A stretch of DNA of 64,000 bases from Planococcus citri (Eukaryota; Arthropoda; Insecta; Hemiptera; Pseudococcidae): the NCBI RefSeq assembly GCF_950023065.1, contig NC_088680.1, positions 19,766,559 through 19,830,558 of the forward strand, read 5' to 3'. The translations under genes were made by a program, and so were the position numbers. The notes beneath the pieces are model-generated. The model was given only the letters and a program-made list of their open reading frames with translations. It was not told the DNA's origin and did no database searches. Each line of letters starts with the position of its first letter. Position 1 is the stretch's first letter. Of the stretch, positions 46,200-56,935 are shown in pieces.

Positions 46200-46967
46200 T
46201 TGTAAGTTATCTACTGCCACTTGATCTCTATGTATTGAAATTTTTGTAGTATCATCTGCAAACGTTGCATCAATCACATTAGGATTGGTAGGCATGTCGG
46301 AAGTGAACAGTAGATATAATCTAGGGGCCAATTTGCTTCCCTGTGGAACTCCAGCTTCAACTGTCTGCTCATATGAGGTTTCACCATTATAGTACACAGA
46401 GAATCTACGTTCCTTGAGATAAGAACTAAGAATTTCACAAAAGTTGGCTGGCAAAATTGAACCCAACTTGTGAAGAAGGCCGTCATGCCAGACCTGGTCA
46501 AAAGCCTGGCTCACATCAAGAAAAACTATGACACAAAACTTTTTATCCTCCAGAGCACCCTCAATCTGATGCACCACTTGATGAACTTGGTCAATAGCTG
46601 AATGCTTTCTTTGGACTCCAAATTGGTACTCAGGAATGATCTCAATTGTGAATTTTTCCATCCTTTTGAGTAGAACTGCTTCCATCATTTTGGAAAAGAT
46701 AGGTAACAAGGAGATTGGTCTGTAAGAAGAGGGATCTTCAGCAGGTTTCCTAGGTTTGAGGATCATTATGACCTTTGCAGATTTCCAAGAGCATGGAAAA
46801 TATTTTAGGCGGATGACAGCATTGAATAAGTAGGTTAAAAACAGGATACCTTTCCTAGGTAGTTGCTTCACCATTATGGGAGTAATTTTATCATTACCAG
46901 GAGCTTTTCTGGACTTGATTTGAGAGATTATTTTGGTTGTCTCCTTTGCTGAAACAAATGTGCTATA

Positions 46968-47240
46968 ACTGAGGGGTTCGGAGGGGCTGTGTGGGTGTAG
47001 CAGAAAATCTGACGTCATATTCGTACTCAGCGGTATCAAATCGTAAGAAAACGACACCAAAATCATCAAAGTAATATATTTTAAAAATATCAAAAATTGA
47101 GGTAGGGGCTGAGGGCTCCGGAGGGGCGGTGTGAGTGTAAAACAAAATCAGACGTTATATTCATGCTCAGCGGTATCGAATCATAAGAAAACGACACCCT
47201 ATACTCATTGATATTCATGTTTCCCAAAATTTTCATTTCA
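46968..47240. repeat. 136-bp tandem duplication beside the RT element
   Basis: 46968-47067 and 47104-47200 share 'ggggctcyggaggggcggtgtgagtgta..a.aaaatcwgacgt.atattc.t.ctcagcggtatc.aatc.taagaaaacgacacc', about 85% identical by eye. The duplication starts where the RT element ends. Whether it belongs to the element or was the target is unclear. Confidence 0.65.
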
Positions 47241-50200
47241 CCTCCCCCCCCTTTAAGACACATTTTTCCAACTTTTTTAGCGCGGCGCACCGAAGCAAAA
47301 TTTTCTAAAAAAGTACATGATGTTTGGGGGTCAAAAATACATACAAAAAACGTGTTTCTAAAATTGTACCTCGCAATCTGGATTCTTAATAGGCATAAAA
47401 AATGAAAAAACACCATTTTGAGGGGTAAATATGAGGGGAGGGGGTTGGAAATTTTTGTGGGGATACCTAATAAGGATATACATAACATTCTGAAAAATTT
47501 TCAGAATCGGTTGAAATGGGGTTGAGAAAACTGTTATTGAAGTGGCAAAAAAGGGGGGGTCCCCCAAGAAGGGGAGGGGGTGTGGATCTGAAATTTTTCA
47601 CGCGGAAGTTTCTCAATGGTATCCACCTATCCACCTTCCATGCTAATATCAACTCGAACGCTTTCGGGGACCACTTCACCCCTCTTAGGCGCCTATAGCC
47701 TTGATGTATTTTTTCAGAAAACCCCTTCATTTGAATGGTTGTAATTCCGCCCCCCTTTCACATAAAAGGAAAGTTGATACATCATTAGATCGGAAATTTG
47801 ACGTAGATTTTTTTATCTATCGCACATTTTTCGCTAAAATGCAATGCGGAGGAGAAAATGGCGAAAAACTGAAATTGGGGGAAGTTCCACCCTCCTTTAA
47901 GGGGGTTCCGGACCCCGTAGGGGCGGGGACTATTAGTATGCTGTTGAGGGGACCACTGTGAACAATATCTGCGAAAGATCTTTTTGATATTCATTTTTCC
48001 TGTAAACATTTCTTTAATGACTGGACTAACATCCATTCATTTAATTTTTTTTCACCAATTTATGCAATTTTCAAACATTTTTGTGAAATTCAAAATCCTG
48101 TAGACTGTAGAGCTCTAATAATTTTCTGTTCGGATGGCTGAAATTTTTTCGGAGCTACCCAGGTCTTCACGTTCTGGTATAAAAACGAGTGAAATCGATG
48201 AATGAGTGACTGAGAGAAACCCCTCGAAAAAGGCCGAACCGCCGAACCGAAAATCAAACGACATCGAAAGACGTACATACATATAATCTAATTCTAATGT
48301 GAATGACGCATCCTCGTGTCTAGAGACCGAAATTCGAATAAAAAATTGTCATTTGATTACTACGGAGACATGGGTAAGATATTCATCGACTCGTGTAAGA
48401 ATTTCTCCAAAAAAAGGTAAATATCGAGCATTTAATTGCCTAGTGTCGAGACATCGAGAACTACAGTAAATAAATGTATCCAACTTGGAAATTTTCTATC
48501 AAAGGTTAGAATTTTTCCATCGAACAATTCTCAAATTCCACGATTCTTCATATCCATTGGTACTACAAATAGGCACAGTCTGCGTAGTTGCGTAGGTAGG
48601 TATGTCAAAAAAAAACCCTATACGATTAAACAGGGGGCCCAGACAGAACATGAGTTTAAAAGAGTTTCAGGCTAGGCGCAGACAGCTATTATTTTTTTTG
48701 ACGAAACCAAATGGAAAACTCAAGTTTAAAAGTTTTTTCTGTCTTGAAAAAAAAAAGGCAAATGCGTAGGGGAAAATGCCATACGCGAAATTCACCAAAG
48801 AACTCGGGTATGTTGCGTTTAGTCGAGCTTTTAATGTAGAGCTATTTTTAGCATACCTATTACTACCTACAATCCTATACGTGTAGCTGGTAAAGCTGAT
48901 ATACCTGGACCACGCTTTATTTCAGTTCAATTACTGTGAAAACCTAGCGGTATATTACGCTTTGTAGTATGTACGTAAAGGCAAAAGTACGAGAAAAAAA
49001 ACACATCCATCTAGTTGCGATTAAATTAGTCGACCTTTGTTTCTGGCTTTTTTATTTGTATTCGAGACGCTTCTGTAGGATAAAGTACAACGCACCCTGC
49101 CACCGTATAATACTAAAAGAAGCACGATAATGGTATCAGACTAGACGAATGCGATAGAAATCAAATACTACGTATAGGAACGTGGAACGCGAAAATGAAA
49201 CTTTTTTTCTCGCTTCATTCCTTCTTTTCCTTTTTTATGTATTTTCTCTGTTGTTGCCATTGCCACACGCGTTATAAGGGTTTCGTATTAAATAAACTCG
49301 ATGGTCCATGGTCCTCCGCGTATCGCCTATTTTTGCAATTACAATCAACCAAATAGTGTACACTTTGCGTCTTTTTTTTCCTATACTCCTGCGACTCTCT
49401 ATACCTATCTCTTTCTACTTCTCTGCAACGAAATGTCGTTTTATCCTGTTTGTTTCTCTATTGTTGTATCCCTTATGAGTTTCCTGTTTTTTGTTTGTTC
49501 ATTACGAGTGAACTCTTCACCGCTACCGTTTCTTTGCCTTTAACGAACGGTTTCATTCTCGTTACACGTTTAACCATACTCCCAAAGGAATGATGACACT
49601 GCGGCCTGCCTGCCTGCGCTATACACGATATTGTTTTTATTTTTTCAAACGTCGAAACAAACTTCGGCAAAAATAGTTGTTCATTGTGTAAAAGAAGTAT
49701 CCATTGTGTGATAACAAAGAACTATATGCAAACTGTTGTTTCACGTCTCTCATATTTTTACTGCTACGTTCGAGTGTTGTTACCTACTCACCCTTTCCTC
49801 ATTGCGATACCATGCAATGACACGTATCTATGCATAAAAACGGGCAGGTATCCAATACGTACTATACGAGTACGTATCCATAATCAGGAAATTTCCTTGA
49901 GCAGGTACACGGATTTATAGAAACTTCTTCGAATAATCAAATCAAAAAGAATAAAATTGCACACAGATCTTTTCAAGTTGAAGAGAACTCATCATGTACA
50001 ATGGATTCGGGTCGGAATCTCCTCCATTTCATTTTAGATTTCAGAAAACTAGGACGAGCTAATAAACAGCCAAATACAAACCATAGTAGGTCAGCAGTTT
50101 ACACCCTTTTAAACCGAAAAAGGTCGCTTTAATAACGCTCACGATGCATCGCGTGCATTTTCTGCGAGAAAGTTGGTGGCATAAAAGAATTACAATTGTT

Positions 50201-50640
50201 TGTTACCTACTTTATACAGCCTTGACTCGATTCCTAATCATTTTTATCTGAGTAGTAAATTTAGAAAATTGCGAAAAGGCCCTGTTTTTTAGTACCTACA
50301 ATTTGACATTAAATTTCAAATAATTTGGCCATTATACGTTTCGCCATAAAAATTTTTACCATTTCAGCCCAGGGAGTTTTTCGTCATCGCAAATCAGGTA
50401 TATGAATGAATTCATCTGACACTTGACACTTGACAGTAAGAAATTTGGAGGATATCAAATGATTTTTTTTTTTTTTTGCATGTGGTGATACTCTTACATC
50501 AGGGGATAGGGGATCTTATCTAAATGTGTTTAAAATGCTATAAAAACACGTGAAAAGTACTATAAAATCATTGAAACGTACCAATAATCGATGAAATTCA
50601 AGCTAACTTTGTCGAAATTTAACAAAATCCACACTTAGCC
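47241..50640. other. Non-coding interval
   Basis: 47240-47960 has G- and C-runs with overlapping short frames on both strands, probably old repeats. 48000-50640 looks single-copy and non-coding. No element ends or credible exons were found. Confidence 0.4.
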
Positions 50641-51960
50641 CAGCTTTATGCAATTTTTGTTCAATTTGGACAAAGCGAAATTTTGAGAAATTTTTTCGAA
50701 AAAAATTGAGCCTGTAAACGGATTTTTTTCTCATTTATGTCAAAAGTGGCTCTCAAAACAAGTTGGTTGTTGTAGTGTGACCTAAAACTGACCAATCTCA
50801 CATTTTGAGATTTTAGGAAGTTTTTGTTGAAAAAATTGGGTCCCAAAAATTGTACTTTTTCTCACTCGTGTCGAAAGTGCCTCTCAGATCGCGTTGGTAT
50901 TTAGAATACGAGCTAAAAAGAAGATAATCGGTGTTGTAGCTGCCTCATTGCAAATTTTTAAATTTTGGGATATTTTTTTAAAACAAATATAAGACCAAAA
51001 ATACATTTTACTCATTTTTTTCAAAAGTTGGTCTCAAAACTAATTGCGAATTTTGAAATTTTGGGGCATTTTTAAAAACAAAATTGGGCTCAAAAATACA
51101 TTTTCCTCATTTTTTTTTAAAAAAGTAGGTCTCAGAACTCATCGCAAATTTTGAAATATTGGGGCATTTTTTTTTTTTTTTGAACAAAATTAGACTTAAA
51201 AATACATTTTTGACATTAGTGAGCGAAAAAAAAATGTATTTTTGGCCCCCCTCCCCAATTTTATCAGAAAACTTCTAAAATCGACCATTTTCTCATAAAA
51301 ATAAAATCTGAAAGGCAATGAAAATCGATTAAAACGTTGACAATTTTAGCAAAACGTAGGACCTGTGACTATAAAGCATAGACTTTCTGGAAATTTTTGG
51401 CAACAAAAGTACATAATTATATTTTAACAATTTCATCAAAAGGCAAAGCTTTTCTTGGCGATTCTCTGCAACAAAAGCTAAACTGTTAAGCAAAGTTTGG
51501 GGAAAAATCAATGCTTTTGGGATTTTTTGCAAAAAAACGACAATTTTCAATATGTATTTTATGGCAAACAAAAGTGAAATTTTAAAGCAATTTTCAGCAA
51601 AAAAAAATGAGATTTTTGGTAATTTTTGTCATTTTTAGGGTAAAAAGAAAGAATTTATGGAAATTAGTAGATAACAAAAAAATGTGACACTTTTTTACAA
51701 AGTTTTTTTTGACAAATTTTGGCAACAAAACGAGATATTTGGGCAATTTTTTGGAAAAAAAGTAAAACATTTGGGATTTTTTTACATGCAAGGGACAATA
51801 ATTAGTGGTAATTCTTGGAAAGAAACCATACTTTTTAGCAATTTTGACGAAAACCGAAATTTTTTACTATTTTTAGTAGCATACGAGACTTTTGACAATT
51901 TTTGCCAAAGACATGGACTTTATAAGCGCAATGCTGAAAAGCTGAAAAGACAGTAAAACC
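50641..51960 (+). repeat. Composite repeat A-B, forward copy
   Basis: Part A (about 50900-51260) has ~89-bp units: 'gggctcaaaaatacatttt.ctcattttttt.aaaagttggtctcaaaactcatcgcaaattttgaaattttggggcattttt' at about 50960, 51048 and 51138. Part B (51300-51960) is the 'tttttggcaa' type. Both recur in reverse orientation at 55210-56935, with B upstream of A. Confidence 0.6.
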
Positions 51961-52079
51961 ATTTTGGAAATTTCGTATTTTTGAAAATTAAAAAAAAAAG
52001 TAACTGGAGTAATCAAAATTTGGAACTTATTTGCTTGAAAACTAAACGAGTATGAGCCCTGGATTTTGGTGAAAGATAT

Positions 52080-52550
52080 CGCTAAATTCTTCGCCGAAAT
52101 TCCTTCCTAAAATTCTTCACCAAAATCTTTCATCAAAGTCGTTCACGAAATCCTGGACCAAAATCTTCAATCAAAATTTCTCATTGAATTCTTCGTGTGA
52201 CCAAATTTTTCAGAAATCCTTTCGCTTTTCCAAAATTGTTCACTATATCCTCCACCAAAATCCTGTCAAATCCTTCTCTTCGCCAAAATCCTTTACCAAA
52301 ATCCATCTTTCCTAGAAATCGTTTGCTAAAATCATTGCGGCAAATCCAGGACCAAAATTCTTCGCCAAAAGCTTTCACAAAATGTTTGAACAAAATCCTC
52401 CATCAAAATCCTTTGCCAAATCCTTCGTCGAAATTTTTAGTCAAAATTCTTCACCAAATCCTTGATAGAAATCCTTGCTAAATCCTTCGTTAAAATCCAA
52501 AGCCAAATCTTTCGTTGAATCATTTACCGATATATCCTTCGTTAAATTTT
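52080..52550. repeat. Degenerate ~18-20 bp minisatellite (AAATCCTTCACCAA)n
   Basis: Words 'aaatccttc.ccaaaatc' recur over about 470 bp with many substitutions. Open frames on both strands here are by-products of the repeat. Confidence 0.75.
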
Positions 52551-55209
52551 GATTTTTATAGGAGAGCCACACTAACCTCTTTAGAAAGATTCATGAAAGA
52601 ATTTTTTTAAAATTGTATTTTGAAAAATAAAGTAAAAAGAATTCTTTATTCATTATCTCTCAAATCCCCCCTCCCCCCACAAAGACATCCAAAAAGATAC
52701 GTTTTATGCCTGTTTACTCCTACCTCTCTGTAAATGAATTTCTGACGAGAAAGACTATCCACAATGAATTTAAGTATGTGCGATTATATTTTGAACTTGA
52801 AACTTCAGAATTTTCAGAAAAATTGTAAGTTTGAAATTTCAAGCTTCTATGAAGAGAGAAAGGTAAATGAAATATTGACTTGAAAAGCTTCGGTGTTCAC
52901 GTCTTCATGAGATCTTATCATACCATTTTTTTTTACCAAAGTGACAAAATCAAGATTTAATCGACCTCAACAGTACGATTTTCAGATTTTAGTCAGTCAT
53001 TTTTTGACCAACGAGATAAGGGAGAATAATTCAAATGCCAGCGAAACATCCCAAGCTCGACAGAAAGCAGAAAAAAACCATACGTAAAAAATTTTCCACT
53101 CCATAATCCTAATTTTTCTAAAAAAATTTCCCTACCGGAGCAAATTTTTTACACAAACCTGGAAAACATTTTCTACAGAGGAGAGTTACCGCACACTTTA
53201 ATGTTATTCGGAAGACCGTCAATAGTCATAAAAGAACAACTCGCCGACCCGAAAATTTGCTAAAGAAGAAAGAAACGAAACGCCTGGCGCTTGTGCTGTG
53301 CTTTTTGCCAACATCGCATATTCTCGTTTTCATTATATACGTGTAACAGTTAATTAACATGGAAAATAACAATGCTCGGGCTAGCGAAAATTCGGCGTAA
53401 AAATTTGTATGTAAAATAAAGGAGGATAGGATAAGTTAGCATGTAGTGTACGTACTACTACGTAGCGCAGTATTGTTTCCAAGCCGAGAAAATTATATCC
53501 TTTTTATGACGTTTAGAAAAAAAAAGAGCAGGAAAAAACCTCGTACGCGAGAATTTCCACGTATTAATTTCTTAACAGGATTTTTTTTTTGCCTACGTTA
53601 TCGCATCTCACGCAGCCCGGAATCATCGCGCTGTAAAACATAAACACGCCAGACTTTCCGCCCAAATACATTTCAGCCAAACGATGAAGCTGCAGGTAAA
53701 GTTAGTTGTAGAAAAGAAAGCGAACGTTTGGTCGATGGTCGCATTCGCGTTCTACGAACATTACTCGTAGTAGCCATAGCCTATGCATGTGCAAGCTAAA
53801 TTATTCGCCAAGTCGCCCTTTTCCGGTTAAATAAATCTGAAAATAACGAGCTACCCTTGACGGGGTGCACCTTGGAGTTGGACCGACCAGCTTGTCCTTT
53901 TAGTAGGGTATTTTTTCCATTACACGAACGTGGAAGACGTAGGTATCCTTTGGCGCAGGGTGAGGTTTTTCTCCAACATACGATTTTGCTAATAAAAAGG
54001 TGAACTGAGTCGACTTCGGAGTTGCGAAACAGTTTGATAATTAACGCATTTACATTTTTAAAGACTCGTAGGCAATTTTTCACTCTTTATACGCCGCTAG
54101 GTATTAAATTCGAGATGGTAATTTCAATCAACTGGCAGTCAGTTGAGAAGCTTGACGAAGAGTAAACCTCGTCTAATTAATTCTTTATTGGAATTTACAT
54201 TTTTTAAGATCTCACTTCGTTTCGTTATAGGTCTCGTTTCATCTGACTCGGAATAATTAATTTTTCGCTGTTCTCGACAAAGTTGCATGGTATCACTATA
54301 AAGTTATCAAAACCATTTGTTGACATAAAATTTTCTTCAATATTGCCTACTTTTAGAGACTGGAGGCTTGAATTATGTATGGAAAAACAATTCTTGGAGC
54401 AGAATTTCATTTTCATGAAAATGTTGCTCATATTAGGAAATAAAGTGGTGGAGAGAGAGTGAGAGAGACATTGGGTGGGCCCAATTCAAAAACTAATCTG
54501 GTCATTGAGTTTATTTTTTTTGAACTTACATCTACTGGAAAAGAGTAAGAGGGTGCTGGAGGCCTCAGATGGGGTCCAATCGAAACGCCAAGTTCCCTAC
54601 TTGTGTTTGGCATCTTCAAAGATATGTCCTTTTAATACAACTCCTCGCCCTTCCCCCCTTCCAATCTTGTAAGTCTATAAAAATTCTGGCCCTTTGTGAA
54701 GGGATTTACCCCTTTTCCATTGGAAAGTCTCGTTTTGAAACATTATCAGCTTTGAAAGTTACGTCTGTGGCAATTTTTACATTTAAAAACTTTGATGGAA
54801 CTGTCCAAATGGTAACTCAGTGAATTTCGGACGATAAAATCAGTTTTAAACAAACAAGGGAAACTCTCTCGGTCACTCGGTCATCAATTTTTTTCTCTTT
54901 TTTTTGCCAAAACAGGAGACCCACAGATAGCTTTTAAAAAAATTCAGTTGCCAAAAACGAAAAATGGAGGATCTTACGTGGTTTTGAATTTTCCATTGGC
55001 CTAAAAACAGCATAATAAATTGATGAAAAAATTGAATTATTAGAAAGAGAGACCCAATTTTAACATTGGGTGAGAATAGTAATATTTTTGTGGAGCCAAA
55101 TTTTCTCAAAAAAACACCTCAGAACTTCGAAATGAGAGATTGAGCAGATACAACTCTGAGAATCTTCTTTCTTCTAGCTTTAACGAGCTTTGAAGAAGCA
55201 ATCTTCAAC
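52551..55209. other. Non-coding, apparently single-copy interval
   Basis: No gene or element recognised. A GA-rich patch lies at about 54449-54470. The frames at 53796-54083 and 54428-54823 lack motifs. Confidence 0.45.
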
Positions 55210-55865
55210 TCGAGTAAAAAAAGTGTGATTTTTGGGCACTTGGAAAAATTGACATTTCAATAATTCAGGGGTTTTCTGATAAAATTGGAGGCCAAAAATA
55301 CATTTTTTTCACTTACTAATGTCAAAAATTTTGCGTAGATGAGAAAAATGTATTTTTAAGCGCAATTTTGTTCAAAAAAATACCCCAAAATTTCAAAATT
55401 TGCGAAGATTTTTGGAACCAACTTTTGAAAAAAATCAGAAAAATGTATTTCTAAAATTGCGATGATTTTTGGGACCAAATTTTGAACAAAAGGAGAAAAA
55501 TGTATTTTTGAGCCCAATTTTGTTAAAAAAAGGCCACAAAATTTCAAAATTTGCAATGGGGCAGCTACAGCACCGATCATCTACTGAAAATGGTAAAAAA
55601 TTTCGGTTTTTGTCAATATTGCTAAAAATGTGTGATTTCTAGCCAAAAATTACCAAAAATTGTCGCCTGTTTGCAAAAAATCCCAAATTTTTTACTTTTT
55701 TCCAAAAAATTGCCCAAAAGTCTCGCTTTGTTGCCAAAATTTGCCAAAAAAAAGTGTCACCTTTTTTTGTCAGTAATTTCCAAAAATCTACGCGTTTTAA
55801 CCTAAAAACGACAGAAGATTGCCAACAAATTGCCAAAAATTCCAAAAGCCTTGATTTTTTCCGAA

Positions 55866-56764
55866 TTTTTTTTTTTTTTTTTTTTTTTTTGGGTGTTTGT
55901 AATTACTTGATTATTACACCCGTCGTATGGGATTTAAATCGAGTTGGTAAGGTCAAGTTTTTTAATTAGATCTAAGAATTTTTCAATTTCGGAAGGGTCG
56001 TCTGGTATGAATAGGGATCTTTCGTCTATTTGTAGGGATAGTCTGTGTTGATGTAAGGAGGGACAGTGAAATAGTAAGTGTTGGACAGATATAAGTTCTG
56101 ACAGGCAGAACAGACATGTGGGTTTTGGGGCCTTTTCATAGAGGTGATTGTGTGTGATTTTTGTGTGGCCAATTCTCAGTCTGGTTATAATTATTTCTTC
56201 AAGCCTGTTTAAGTGGGAGAGGTTTTTCCAAGGATGGACTAATTTTTTATGTTGAAAGAGCTTGTTTGTGGTTTGGAGGGACCAAAAGTTTTGCCATTTC
56301 TTAAGTGTGCTTTGGGTGAAGATAGATTTGAGGTCGTCAGCTGAGATAAGTGTAAGGGGAGAAAGGGTGGTGGCAGATTTTGCATTAATATCTACAATTT
56401 CATTTCCTAAGATTCCAACGTGGCTGGGTACATACATAAACTGTATAAAGAAGTTTGAATTTTGTAAGTCAAATAGAGTTTTATGAATATTTTGAATTAG
56501 AAGGTGATCGGAAAAAAGATTTTGGATAGCAGTTAGTGAGCTGAGGGAATCACTTTGAATTAAGAAGGACTTATTTTCTGATTCATAAGTGAGTATATCA
56601 CAGAGACAATGGAAAATAGCTGTGAGTTCGGCAGTGTAGATTGAAGAACAGTTATGGATTTTAAAATTTGAAATTCTATCATTTTATAGAATAGGCATAT
56701 CCTGTATGAAGCGTTGGTATTTTTGATCCATCTGTAAAGCATTGCTTAAGTACAGCTTAGCTTT
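55866..56764 (-). mobile_element. 5'-truncated LINE carrying RNase H, with 25-nt poly-A tail
   Basis: On the minus strand the element starts within the RNase H domain and ends in a 3' UTR and A25 (seen as T25 at 55866-55890). The immediate flanks share CCGAA preceded by a T-rich stretch, a possible short target duplication. It is the same family as the stub at 15960-16190. The 3' UTR can form a terminal stem of GGGTGT with ACACCC (55891-55921). Confidence 0.85.
55934..56737 (-). pseudogene. LINE ORF2 C-terminus: RNase H plus cysteine motif
   Basis: Minus-strand motifs in order: FTDGSK (first catalytic Asp), a frame break near 56690, SIYTAELTAIF (Glu), IQSDSLSSL (Asp), and MYVPSHVGILGNEIVDINAKSA (last acidic/His region). 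Then comes the retroelement C-terminal PTCLFCLSELISVQHLLFHCP motif (CxxC...H....C). The frame from 56437 to the stop at 55934 is intact. RNase H would remove the RNA strand after reverse transcription. The cysteine motif is common at LINE ORF2 ends. It is dead through truncation and one small indel. Confidence 0.88.
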
Positions 56765-56935
56765 TCTTTCCGAAAATTGCCAAGAAAAGCTTTGTCTTTT
56801 GTTAAAAGTGTTGATATGTACATATTTTTTTGCCAAAAATTTCCAAAAAGTCTATGCTTTATAGCCAAAAGTCCTGCTTTATGCTGAAATTGTCAAAGTT
56901 TTAATTAATTTTCATTGCCTTTCAGATTTCAATTA

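Larger units (their letters stand above)
44521..46967 (-). mobile_element. 5'-truncated Jockey-type non-LTR retrotransposon with poly-A tail
   Basis: It runs on the minus strand from a truncated RT N-terminus near 46967 to a 3' UTR and an A-rich tail (44521-44545). ORF1 and endonuclease are absent. The coding part is interrupted only by the foldback insertion at 45281-46199. No RNase H domain follows the RT. No clear target duplication was found, because the 5' boundary abuts a 136-bp duplication. Confidence 0.85.
44670..46967 (-). pseudogene. Reverse transcriptase (Jockey clade), open but split by an insertion
   Basis: 46967-46200 encodes RT motifs in order: KSRKAPGNDKITP, SYRPISLLPIFSKMMEAVLL, FLDVSQAFDQVWHDGLLHKL, AGVPQGSKLAPRLYLLF and the catalytic FADDT. 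After the insertion, 45280-44670 encodes the thumb and C-terminus: WKIKLNESKS, KYLGLHLDSRLNW, NSILRPVWQYGAPLWGCA and FQNKTLRLMSNVPWYVSNKTLHRD, ending DFFV. No stop codon or frameshift was seen in about 460 codons, and the catalytic residues are intact, unlike the copy at 21.3 kb. It is dead through 5' truncation and the insertion but apparently young. The enzyme would prime cDNA synthesis at a nicked target. Confidence 0.9.
55210..56935 (-). repeat. Composite repeat A-B, reverse copy, split by a LINE
   Basis: 55240-55590 is the reverse of part A at 50900-51260 (shared 'cggtg.tgtagctgcc.cattgcaaattt' and 'tcaaaaatacatttt'). 56775-56935 is the reverse of 51300-51460 ('aaatctgaaaggcaatgaaaat', 'ctataaagcatagacttt.tggaaatttttggca'). 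55600-55865 is also B-type. The LINE at 55866-56764 interrupts it. Confidence 0.65.

Noticed and set aside
52181..52481. Opposed 70- and 94-codon frames
   Set aside because: They lie in the AAATCCTTC minisatellite and reflect its repeat, not proteins.
53677..53695. 19-nt microexon between TTTCAG and GTAAAG
   Set aside because: Weak donor, no flanking coding exons, and such arrangements are expected by chance.
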